From a virus, in IMG/VR virus record IMGVR_UViG_3300020400_000847, positions 1 through 22,836 of that record: a stretch of 22,836 bases of DNA. The stretch is one strand, 5' to 3'. Shown one piece after another: positions 15,307 through 21,571 of the stretch. The translations under genes were made by a program, and so were the position numbers. The notes under the pieces are model-generated. The model was not told where the DNA came from. It made no database searches and was given only the letters and a program-made list of their open reading frames with translations. The stretch's first letter is position 1. Each line of letters starts with the position of its first letter.

Positions 15307-15983
15307 GTGAGGAATATATTTGCCAACACTGTGGAGCAAAATTTACACGTGAAAAGACTTTAGCAGTGCATATGTGTGAACAAAAAAGAAGATTTACACA
15401 AAAAGATGAACGTAGAGTACAACTAGGATATCAAACATATATGAGATTTTATGAACTGTGTCAGAATCAACATGAGCCTAAAACATATTTGCAATTTTGC
15501 AAAAGTCCATACTACACAGCATTTGTAAAATTCGGAAGTTTTCTTAGTAACGTAAAGCCTTTATATCCGGAAAAATTTATCGATTATGTGGTAACATCGG
15601 GTGTTAAATTAGATCATTGGTGTCGTGAAGAACTGTATCAACAATATGCTTTAGATATTATTCTTAAAGAAAGAGTTGAAGATGCAATGAAAAGATCTAT
15701 TAAAAATATGATGGAATGGTCTGATGAAAAAGGTGCTCCTTGGAATCATTATTTTAAATATGCAAGTCTAAACAGAGCAACACAAGAAATAAAAGACGGA
15801 AAAATTTCTCCATGGCTTGTTTTAAACTGCACATCAGGAAAAGAAATGCTTAAAAATTTAAATGAAGAACAATTACAAATTGTCAGTTACGTATTGAATC
15901 CGCAACATTGGTCACTTAGGTTCAAAAGAGCGCCTGCTGATGTTGAAATGGTTAAGGAGATTGTCAAACAATCAGGATTATGA
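15303..15983 (+). CDS. zinc-finger phage protein of unknown function
   Basis: 226 residues. The first 30 hold a C2H2-like or C2HC zinc finger: C7-x2-C10-x12-H23-x-C25, with the classical hydrophobic spacing (CQHCGAKFTREKTLAVHMC). The rest is a single larger domain with PKTYLQFCKSPYYTAFVKFG, EKFIDYVVTSGVKLDHW and RSIKNMMEWSDEKG, which I recall from unnamed proteins of marine T4-like phages. Zinc fingers of this type usually bind nucleic acid, so it could be a transcription or replication factor, but nothing proves it. ATGA overlap on both sides. Confidence 0.82.
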   Translation: MSEEYICQHCGAKFTREKTLAVHMCEQKRRFTQKDERRVQLGYQTYMRFYELCQNQHEPKTYLQFCKSPYYTAFVKFGSFLSNVKPLYPEKFIDYVVTSGVKLDHWCREELYQQYALDIILKERVEDAMKRSIKNMMEWSDEKGAPWNHYFKYASLNRATQEIKDGKISPWLVLNCTSGKEMLKNLNEEQLQIVSYVLNPQHWSLRFKRAPADVEMVKEIVKQSGL

Positions 15984-16447
15984 TAGACTTAATAATAGGA
16001 TCGGACCATAGAGGATTTGAATTAAAGGAAGAACTGTCAAAATGGTTATGCCCCCTTGACATGGAATCAGACACAAAGTTTGATATAGCAGTCTTTCAAG
16101 ACGCTGGTGTGCATAAGCCAAAAAGAACAGACTATAACGATATTGCAATTAAAGTTGCTGAAAAAATGGACATTTGTGATAGAGGCATTTTAATATGCGG
16201 CAGTGGTTTTGGCATGGCGATTCAGGCAAATCGATATCCAAAAGTCAGGGCAGTGGTGTGTAATGATATATTTGATGTAGAACAGGCTAGACAACATAAC
16301 GATATGAATGTATTATGTATAGGAGCAGATATAGTAGATTTTGATACTGCGAAGTATATGTGTGAAGCATTCTTCACAACAAAGTTTTTAAAAGGAAGGC
16401 ACACAAGGCGAGTAAAAAAATTAAATGAAAACAGAAACACAAATTGA
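15980..16447 (+). CDS. rpiB: RpiB/LacA-type sugar-phosphate isomerase
   Basis: 155 residues, close to E. coli RpiB (149). Conserved features: IIGSDHRGFELKE at 5-17 (D9, H10), DICDRGILICGSGFGMAIQA at 64-83 with C73 as the expected catalytic cysteine, NRYPKVRAVVC, ARQHNDMNVLCIGA at 103-116 with H106 as the expected ring-opening histidine, and a terminal RHTRRVKKL. RpiB interconverts ribose 5-phosphate and ribulose 5-phosphate, but LacA/B-type isomerases act on other sugars, so the substrate is open. As phage cargo it could boost pentose phosphate supply for nucleotides or feed the sugar island. It overlaps the endonuclease III gene by 23 bases. Confidence 0.88.
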   Translation: MIDLIIGSDHRGFELKEELSKWLCPLDMESDTKFDIAVFQDAGVHKPKRTDYNDIAIKVAEKMDICDRGILICGSGFGMAIQANRYPKVRAVVCNDIFDVEQARQHNDMNVLCIGADIVDFDTAKYMCEAFFTTKFLKGRHTRRVKKLNENRNTN

Positions 16448-17105
16448 ATACATTTACAAACAACTAGGAAATTATTGGCCCAAATATTCCAATCGAAAAC
16501 CTGCGGCAAAAATACACAAAGAAGCATACACCAGTTTGATTGGAGTAATGCTTTCAGCACAAAGTCAAGATAAAAGAACAGCAATCGCTTGTAAACAATT
16601 ATTTGCTTTAGCAGATACACCACAAGAAATGGTTAAATTAACGCAGGAAGAAATCATAGAAGCAATACGCCCTGCAGGATTACACAATGCTAAATCAAAA
16701 AATATACTTGCAACAAGTTATAAACTTCTTATGGAATATGGTGGCAAAGTTCCACAAACACAAAAACAACTAATGGACTTACCGGGTATAGGCAGAAAAA
16801 GTTCGGACATTATGATGAGATTTGTTTGGGGTGCGCCAAACATAGCAGTTGATACTCATGTGTTTAGATTGCTATGGAGATTAGGATGGACAGATTCTTT
16901 AGATGAAAGTAAAAGTGCAATCACAGTTAATAATAGTACTCCAGACAAATACAAATATGCCGCACATATGCAATTAATTACTCATGCAAAAAGAGTTTGT
17001 ACAAGTAAAAAGCCAAAGTGCCATATATGTGTAATTGATGAAGTATGCGATAAAAGACATATAAACGTGCCTAAATCAAAACTAAGAGAGGTTGTAAATG
17101 CCTGA
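16425..17105 (+). CDS. nth: endonuclease III-like DNA glycosylase/AP lyase with 4Fe-4S cluster
   Basis: 226 residues, close to E. coli Nth (211). The helix-hairpin-helix is LMDLPGIGRKSSDIMM with K125 (catalytic lysine) and AVDTHVFRLLWRLGW with D143 (catalytic aspartate); their distance of 18 residues equals that of E. coli K120/D138. The iron-sulfur motif is C192-x6-C199-x2-C202-x5-C208, exactly the canonical spacing. The N-terminal SLIGVMLSAQSQDKR is also typical. It removes oxidised pyrimidines or handles abasic sites in the phage or host DNA, a repair activity also seen in several phages (T4 uses an unrelated enzyme, DenV). The start lies inside the RpiB gene. Confidence 0.92.
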   Translation: MKTETQIEYIYKQLGNYWPKYSNRKPAAKIHKEAYTSLIGVMLSAQSQDKRTAIACKQLFALADTPQEMVKLTQEEIIEAIRPAGLHNAKSKNILATSYKLLMEYGGKVPQTQKQLMDLPGIGRKSSDIMMRFVWGAPNIAVDTHVFRLLWRLGWTDSLDESKSAITVNNSTPDKYKYAAHMQLITHAKRVCTSKKPKCHICVIDEVCDKRHINVPKSKLREVVNA

Positions 17106-17661
17106 TATAGATATAGACTTTGCTGACAGAAACATTGTGTTGGACAAATTAAAGCATAGAGTAGCAAAATTAGATACAGGAAAGAAACACAACACAGGAG
17201 TATATTTTACAGAAGTTCCACACAACCCATTAGACAAAGTTAGCACACTAGATTATAAACAAGCCGAAGACAGAGGATATTTCAAAGTAGATTTTTTGAA
17301 TGTTAGCATTTATGAAAAAGTAAAAAATGAAAAACATCTTGTTGAATTAATGACAAGAAAACCGATGTGGCAACTTTTAGAAGCAAAAGATTTTAGTGAC
17401 CAGGTATTTCATTTGAATGGACACAGTGCTATTTTACAAAAACTAAAGCCAACATCCATCTCCCAACTGGCGGCAGTGTTGGCGATTATAAGACCTAGCA
17501 AAAGATATCTAATAAACAAATCATGGGAAGATATAATGAAGGAAGTTTGGGTAAAACCAAAAGAAGGCTACTTTTTTAAAAAAAGTCATGCAACATCATA
17601 TGCTGTTGCAGTAGTGGTGCATATGAATCTAATTTGTGAGCAATTAAAAAATGAAAAGTAA
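17098..17661 (+). CDS. mini-DnaE: shrunken DNA polymerase III alpha-like protein
   Basis: 187 residues that read like short fragments of DnaE/PolC stitched together in order. PDIDIDFADR at 2-11 is the catalytic palm motif (DnaE PDxDxDF) with D3 and D5. HNTGVYFTEV follows the position of the 'H-A-S/T-G-V' motif. YFKVDFLNVSIY at 61-72 matches the third catalytic aspartate segment (K-x-D-F-L-G-L), with D65. ISQLAAVLAIIRPSKR at 121-136 corresponds to 'D-L-x-A-L-x-A-L-x-R-P-G', and YFFKKSHATSYAVAVV at 158-173 to 'F-N-K-S-H-A-x-A-Y-A'. The full enzyme is about 1,160 residues. Polymerase activity is doubtful; see findings. GAGAGG lies before the start. Confidence 0.8.
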   Translation: MPDIDIDFADRNIVLDKLKHRVAKLDTGKKHNTGVYFTEVPHNPLDKVSTLDYKQAEDRGYFKVDFLNVSIYEKVKNEKHLVELMTRKPMWQLLEAKDFSDQVFHLNGHSAILQKLKPTSISQLAAVLAIIRPSKRYLINKSWEDIMKEVWVKPKEGYFFKKSHATSYAVAVVVHMNLICEQLKNEK

Positions 17662-17890
17662 AGCAAGAAGAAGTTTAGCAAAAACATTAACTTGGCGTGT
17701 GTTAGCCACAACTGATACTTTTATCATATCGTGGTTTATTACAGGTACTTGGACTTTAGCAGGTGCCATTGCTGGCATAGAAGTTGTGACAAAAATGTTT
17801 TTGTACTATGGTCATGAAAGACTTTGGAACAGAGTAAGATGGGCCAAAGAAAAAGACGACCCACATACAACAATTTGGCCCTATCAATAA
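17651..17890 (+). CDS. DUF2061 family small membrane protein
   Basis: 79 residues. RSLAKTLTWRVLATTDTFII, then SWFITGTWTLAGAIAGIEVV and TKMFLYYGHERLWNRVRW is the hallmark sequence of DUF2061, a family of small proteins with two predicted membrane segments (about residues 17-34 and 37-56). The function is unknown. Phage copies are uncommon but known to exist in marine phages, as far as I recall. It overlaps the mini-DnaE gene by 11 bases. Its final ten codons contain one arm of an inverted repeat (17841-17881). Confidence 0.85.
   Translation: MKSKARRSLAKTLTWRVLATTDTFIISWFITGTWTLAGAIAGIEVVTKMFLYYGHERLWNRVRWAKEKDDPHTTIWPYQ
17841..17881. terminator. possible bidirectional terminator hairpin
   Basis: GGGCCAAA (17841-17848) and TTTGGCCC (17874-17881) form a perfect 8-bp inverted repeat with a 25-base loop, within the end of the DUF2061 gene and just before the tail-to-tail junction. 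No U tract follows, so termination is uncertain. The next ten bases, AATAATTATT (17886-17895), are a perfect palindrome spanning both stop codons. Confidence 0.35.
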
Positions 17891-18259
17891 TTATTTAGGT
17901 TTTCTAACTAACTGAACTGATTTACGTTTAGTGCGTTTCATAGCCAGACTGTTAAGATTTGTGCAAGGGCCTATCACTACCCTCACGTCTTTAGTTGCCA
18001 TGATCATTATGATATCTTTGAATTTAGACATTTCGTCACGCATGAAAATACTAATAGGGATCATTCGATTTGATTCCCACCACCACGTCTCACATACTTC
18101 AATGAAGTGCTTTTTTTGTTCATCTGAGTGTAAATCAGTGTAAACATACACACTTGTTACTGAATTATCTTGATTGTTTATGACCCCTACATACTCTTTT
18201 CCGCCGTATTCCACGACACTAATGTAGGGAAATTTACTTTCTATTTCGTCTCTTAACAT
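17891..18259 (-). CDS. conserved T4-like phage protein of unknown function
   Basis: 122 residues on the minus strand. The central VCETWWWESNRMIPISIFMR, followed by MIMATKDVRVVIGPCTNL and the basic C-terminus TKRKSVQLVRKPK, resembles a conserved unnamed protein of marine T4-like phages, as I recall. The TWWWESNR block is the diagnostic feature. It reads convergently with the DUF2061 gene with no base between the two stops, and divergently from the structural gene with 22 bases between. It must have its own promoter in or before the structural gene; I see no strong one. Confidence 0.8.
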   Translation of the reverse strand: MLRDEIESKFPYISVVEYGGKEYVGVINNQDNSVTSVYVYTDLHSDEQKKHFIEVCETWWWESNRMIPISIFMRDEMSKFKDIIMIMATKDVRVVIGPCTNLNSLAMKRTKRKSVQLVRKPK

Positions 18260-18261
18260 CT

Positions 18262-18269
18262 GATAAATA
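18262..18269 (+). promoter_or_regulatory. T4-late-like promoter box GATAAATA
   Basis: GATAAATA differs in one base from the T4 late promoter consensus TATAAATA. It lies 12 bases before the ATG of a structural protein gene, in the short divergent gap, where a late promoter read by a gp55-like sigma would be expected. No -35 is visible, which fits a late promoter. Reading the box is by motif only; AT-rich DNA can give it by chance. Confidence 0.5.
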
Positions 18270-18281
18270 TTTTACAAAGTT

Positions 18282-19091
18282 ATGCAATTAGTTCAAAGAT
18301 ATTTATTAAATAGTAATGTACTGCTTACCGCAGATGTGGCAGGAAACATAACGGAGTATAAAGCCTTGTATTCAAGACGATTAAACATTTACAGAGGAAT
18401 AGATAACAAAATTACCTTTCAGGTGTTGAACGCAGATCAGAAACCTGTGTCTATTCTAAACATTTACACTCCTAAGTTCATGATGTTTGATGAAAAAACA
18501 CGCCTTGTTGTTGAAAAAGACGCTACAATCATTGAAACAACAACTCCAAGCAACGTTGGAATGTTTACAGTAAGTTTAACTGAAAACGAACTATTAAATT
18601 TGCAATCACAGTTTTTAAACTATACTGTAGAACTTAAAAATGATTCAAGCAATGAAAGAATATTAACATACAGCAATTCACATTTTGAAAGCAAAGGCAC
18701 CGTATATCTAGATGCCAGTGAAATACCAGGTCCATTAAAGTCTTATAGTGTTACTTCATTAAGTCAAGAAAGTGGTGGAAGTGCAGTGTTTTTATCAGAA
18801 GCAATTACAGCCGAGCCGGCAATAAACGGAAATGAAGCACTACACACAGCGGCATTCTATCTGAATAGTGCAGATGGTGACGTTACTGTACAAGCAACAT
18901 TAGATTCGCAGATCAGCAGTTCAACTAATTGGTCAGATGTTGCAACTATTTCAGTAGACACTACTGACACATTGAGATATGTAAACTTCAATGGAGTATT
19001 CAGTTACTTGAGAATTAAACACACAACAGATAAAGCAGATCCAGATAACGATTACGACAACGACATTACCAAAATTTTAGTTCGAAATTAA
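18282..19091 (+). CDS. virion structural protein, baseplate/fibre-like
   Basis: 269 residues. The N-terminal half (RRLNIYRGIDNKITFQVLNA followed by DQKPVSIL) looks like the N-terminal domain of baseplate upper proteins such as BppU, with a 'Y-R-G-D-x-x-x-I/F-x-V-x-x-A/D-G-x-P-V' pattern. The second half is rich in S and T and has beta-sandwich type blocks (DVTVQATLDSQISSSTNWSDVA, then TDTLRYVNFNG and VFSYLRIKHTT), as in small carbohydrate-binding or discoidin-like virion domains. The C-terminus is acidic (DPDNDYDNDIT). No signal peptide. A virion role fits the late-type promoter. It stands alone between replication genes. Confidence 0.68.
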   Translation: MQLVQRYLLNSNVLLTADVAGNITEYKALYSRRLNIYRGIDNKITFQVLNADQKPVSILNIYTPKFMMFDEKTRLVVEKDATIIETTTPSNVGMFTVSLTENELLNLQSQFLNYTVELKNDSSNERILTYSNSHFESKGTVYLDASEIPGPLKSYSVTSLSQESGGSAVFLSEAITAEPAINGNEALHTAAFYLNSADGDVTVQATLDSQISSSTNWSDVATISVDTTDTLRYVNFNGVFSYLRIKHTTDKADPDNDYDNDITKILVRN

Positions 19092-19120
19092 TTGACTTTT
19101 ACCAAAATATAAAATATAAT
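19092..19120 (+). promoter_or_regulatory. near-perfect sigma70-type promoter (TTGACT-17-TATAAT)
   Basis: TTGACT at 19092-19097 overlaps the last bases of the structural gene's stop region, and TATAAT lies at 19115-19120 with a 17-base spacer. The primase ATG begins seven bases after the -10 (19128), so transcription starts at or one base before the ATG. Confidence 0.85.
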
Positions 19121-19127
19121 AACGTAA

Positions 19128-20132
19128 ATGAATTCTGTTTACGACACACTAATACAACACTTGCCTTTTAAAAGAAAGAAAACGCCTAGTGGCTGGATGG
19201 CTTTTAATGCACCGTGTTGTTCTCATCAAGGCACAACAGCAGATTCAAGACAAAGAGGTGGACTGATAGCAAATGCTGATGGTGGTATTAGTTATCATTG
19301 TTTCAATTGTGGATATACAGCAAGTTGGCAACCTGGCAGAAACTTATCCTATAAATTACGTAAACTTATGCGTTGGCTTAATACTCCAGATGATGTGATA
19401 ACAAAATTGGCGTTACACGTATTAAAACTAAAAGAAGAGACTACTGGTAAAACACCAATTATACAACTACCAAAATTTGCAAAAAAGGACTTGCCTGAAG
19501 GAGCAAAACGTTTACAAGAATGGACAAATTACAAAGCATTAGAACCAACAGGACTAGATGAAAACTATGTAAAGGTATTAGAATATTTAGAACAAAGACA
19601 ACTGGCAAATTTAGATTATAATTTTTATTGGACACCTAATCCAGCATATAGAGATAGATTAATCATTCCGTTCTATTATAGATCGGATATTGTAGGCTAC
19701 ACAGCAAGAAAAGTTGTAGATGGAAAAGTAAAATACATATCCGACCAACAGCCTGGATATGTTTTTAATATTGATAATCAGAATGATGAGAGAGAATTTG
19801 TTATCGCAGTAGAAGGCCCCATTGATGCTTTAAGTATCGATGGAGTAGCACTTTTAGGAAGTGAAGTAAAACAACAACAACAAATACTTTTGAACAGTTT
19901 AGGCAAACACGTTATTGTAATGCCTGATAGAGATGAAGCAGGAGTTAAATTAGTTGAACAAGCCATAGAGAGTGGCTGGAGTGTTAGTATGCCTAACTGG
20001 CATCCAGAAGTGAAGGATGTCAACGATGCGATAATTAAATACGGGAGACTGCACACTTTGTATTCAATAGTGAAATTTGCAGAACAGTCACAACTAAAAA
20101 TAAAACTGAGGATGAAAAAATGGTTTTCATAA
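19128..20132 (+). CDS. 61: DNA primase (gp61-like)
   Basis: 334 residues, close to T4 gp61 (342). A zinc ribbon lies at the N-terminus: PCCSH (C30, C31, H33) and CFNCGY (C58, C61). Then a TOPRIM domain: IAVEGPIDALS with E229, then VIVMPDRDEAG with D267 and D269. The linker WTPNPAYRDRLIIPFYY is typical of the phage primase group. In T4 it works in a complex with the gp41 helicase to prime the lagging strand; here the helicase gene lies about 1.4 kb downstream in the same operon. A 13-base overlap with the next small gene. Confidence 0.93.
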   Translation: MNSVYDTLIQHLPFKRKKTPSGWMAFNAPCCSHQGTTADSRQRGGLIANADGGISYHCFNCGYTASWQPGRNLSYKLRKLMRWLNTPDDVITKLALHVLKLKEETTGKTPIIQLPKFAKKDLPEGAKRLQEWTNYKALEPTGLDENYVKVLEYLEQRQLANLDYNFYWTPNPAYRDRLIIPFYYRSDIVGYTARKVVDGKVKYISDQQPGYVFNIDNQNDEREFVIAVEGPIDALSIDGVALLGSEVKQQQQILLNSLGKHVIVMPDRDEAGVKLVEQAIESGWSVSMPNWHPEVKDVNDAIIKYGRLHTLYSIVKFAEQSQLKIKLRMKKWFS

Positions 20133-20242
20133 AAAGGGTAATTCAAATTTTGTTATCGCCATTTAGAACAATAGTTCAAAAATACAAATACAGAAAGAAA
20201 ATTAAAGAATTACAAAAAAGAGATCCTTTTATATACAAATAG
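20120..20242 (+). CDS. 40-residue basic small protein with conserved-looking C-terminus
   Basis: A 40-residue frame starting inside the primase end (ATG 20120). GAGG at 20108-20111, eight bases before, makes it a well-placed ribosome site. The N-terminal 18 residues are hydrophobic (VFIKRVIQILLSPFRTIV) and might be a membrane segment or amphipathic helix; the C-terminal part is strongly basic and ends RDPFIYK. I recall small proteins ending in '-DPF-x-Y' near replication genes in T4-like marine phages. Too short for a length-based search but supported by ribosome site, overlap and composition. It ends six bases before the next gene. Confidence 0.65.
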   Translation: MVFIKRVIQILLSPFRTIVQKYKYRKKIKELQKRDPFIYK

Positions 20243-20248
20243 GAAAGA

Positions 20249-20548
20249 GTGAGTAGTCTAAAAGAAACATACATTGATGCACTTAAAACGCATGATTGGA
20301 ATTACGAAGTTCAACCTGATGAAAAATTTGACGTGGGAGTACAGCAAAAAACAAACATCAGATCAATAGTTGAACAAGTGTATGAACTGAAAAAGGATCC
20401 AGCAAAACTGTTTTACAAACATTGTCCCGAACATTTATACAAAAATTCAGCAGATTATGGAATACGTACGCCATGGCAGGAATTTAAAATGCATTTAGAA
20501 ATATTACAAGAAGAAAGACAGAATGAATACAATAAATTTATTATCTAG
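20249..20548 (+). CDS. unknown protein between primase and carbamoyltransferase (GTG start)
   Basis: 99 residues with a GTG start and AGGA at 20241-20244 (spacing four bases; tight but usable). No in-frame ATG occurs near the N-terminus, so GTG is needed. Mostly helical: SSLKETYIDALKTHDWNYEV, then NIRSIVEQVYELKKDPAKLF, then TPWQEFKMHLEIL. No motif I recognise. Small proteins at this place in the operon are common in T4-like marine phages. The following gene has AAGGA upstream. Confidence 0.72.
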   Translation: MSSLKETYIDALKTHDWNYEVQPDEKFDVGVQQKTNIRSIVEQVYELKKDPAKLFYKHCPEHLYKNSADYGIRTPWQEFKMHLEILQEERQNEYNKFII

Positions 20549-20563
20549 TAAAGGATCAATAAC

Positions 20564-21571
20564 ATGATAGTTTGGGGGATAACGGGAAACAACCATGATG
20601 CAAGTTTGGCAGTTATGGAATATCATGTAAAAGGTTTAACAGATAAATGGGGTTTGTATATTCATTGGGCAGGTAAAAGTTCAGATTTTAGTGGTGTGCC
20701 TGGTGATCCTAATTTATGTCCTGAGATGTTAGCACATATAAGATCAAATCCTCGATGGGCTCACCCAGCCAAAGTAATTTGGTATGAACGCCCAATTAAG
20801 AAAAGTTTGCGACAATTAATTGCAGGACAAGGATTAACATTCAAAGAAAACAATGTTAAAAAGTTTTTAGCAAGACAAGGAATACACGTTCCTATAGAGT
20901 ATGTTGATCATCATGAAAGTCATGCGGCTTATGGGTATTACACATCACCGTTCCGTAATGCGGCGGTTGTAGTATTAGACTCTATTGGTGAATTTGACAC
21001 ATTTACCATTTGGCATGGTCATGGTGATAAAATAGAAAAACGCCATGCAACTAGATATCCAAATAGTGTAGGACTTTTTTATTCTGCAATGACACAACGT
21101 TGCGGATTCAAAGCAAATGCTGAAGAATTTAAACTAGAACAATTAGCAACAAAAGGCAATTGGAGAAAACATCATAGAATAATGATGGAAGAAATTATAG
21201 ACAAAAGATTTCCATTTAAAACAAGAGAAAATTTACACAGAGGTTGTAACTGGTGGAGACCTGAATTGAATACTGAACAAGACCTTGCGGACTTGGCGGC
21301 TACAACGCAACACGTTTTTGAACAAGTGTTAATGTGTGCAAGTTCTTGGATACAAATGAATATACCAACTCAAAATATAGTTTTGGTGGGCGGATGTGCT
21401 TTGAATAAAACTGCACGTACCAAACTACAATCTGTGTGGGACGATATTTGGGTTCCAAAAAATCCTGGAGATCCAGGTTCCTGTATAGGTGCTGTGTGTG
21501 CCAAATTTAAGAAGCACATTGACAAATCAGATGAAAGGTGGTATAATAAGGAACATGGCAAAACAGAATAA
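20564..21571 (+). CDS. short NodU/CmcH-type carbamoyltransferase
   Basis: 335 residues, about 60% of a normal NodU/CmcH protein (about 550-600 aa). It covers the N-terminal TsaD/Kae1-like fold: GNNHDASLAV at 8-17, the DHHESHAAYGYY motif at 115-126 (family H-H-x-x-H-A), VVVLDSIGEFDTF at 135-147, and IVLVGGCALNKTA at 272-284, ending with PGDPGSCIGA at 301-310. The last stretch is the ATPase phosphate loop region. It does not have the C-terminal domain that makes the carbamoyl-adenylate in the long enzymes. It sits between primase and helicase. Marine T4-like phages carry similar genes here, as I recall. It may carbamoylate a hydroxyl on a sugar or a modified DNA base. Confidence 0.85.
   Translation: MIVWGITGNNHDASLAVMEYHVKGLTDKWGLYIHWAGKSSDFSGVPGDPNLCPEMLAHIRSNPRWAHPAKVIWYERPIKKSLRQLIAGQGLTFKENNVKKFLARQGIHVPIEYVDHHESHAAYGYYTSPFRNAAVVVLDSIGEFDTFTIWHGHGDKIEKRHATRYPNSVGLFYSAMTQRCGFKANAEEFKLEQLATKGNWRKHHRIMMEEIIDKRFPFKTRENLHRGCNWWRPELNTEQDLADLAATTQHVFEQVLMCASSWIQMNIPTQNIVLVGGCALNKTARTKLQSVWDDIWVPKNPGDPGSCIGAVCAKFKKHIDKSDERWYNKEHGKTE
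21519..21547 (+). promoter_or_regulatory. perfect sigma70-type promoter inside the carbamoyltransferase end
   Basis: TTGACA at 21519-21524 and TATAAT at 21542-21547, spacer 17 bases, exact consensus. The helicase ATG is seven bases further (21555). It lies in coding sequence, yet fits the same geometry as the other three promoters. AAGGA at 21548-21552 gives the upstream readthrough mRNA a close ribosome site. Confidence 0.8.

Noticed and set aside
17098-17661. The DnaE-like gene as a frameshifted or truncated host dnaE
   Set aside because: Motifs that are hundreds of residues apart in DnaE lie close together in one open frame with its own ribosome site and operon overlaps, so it is a compact gene and not a recent broken copy.
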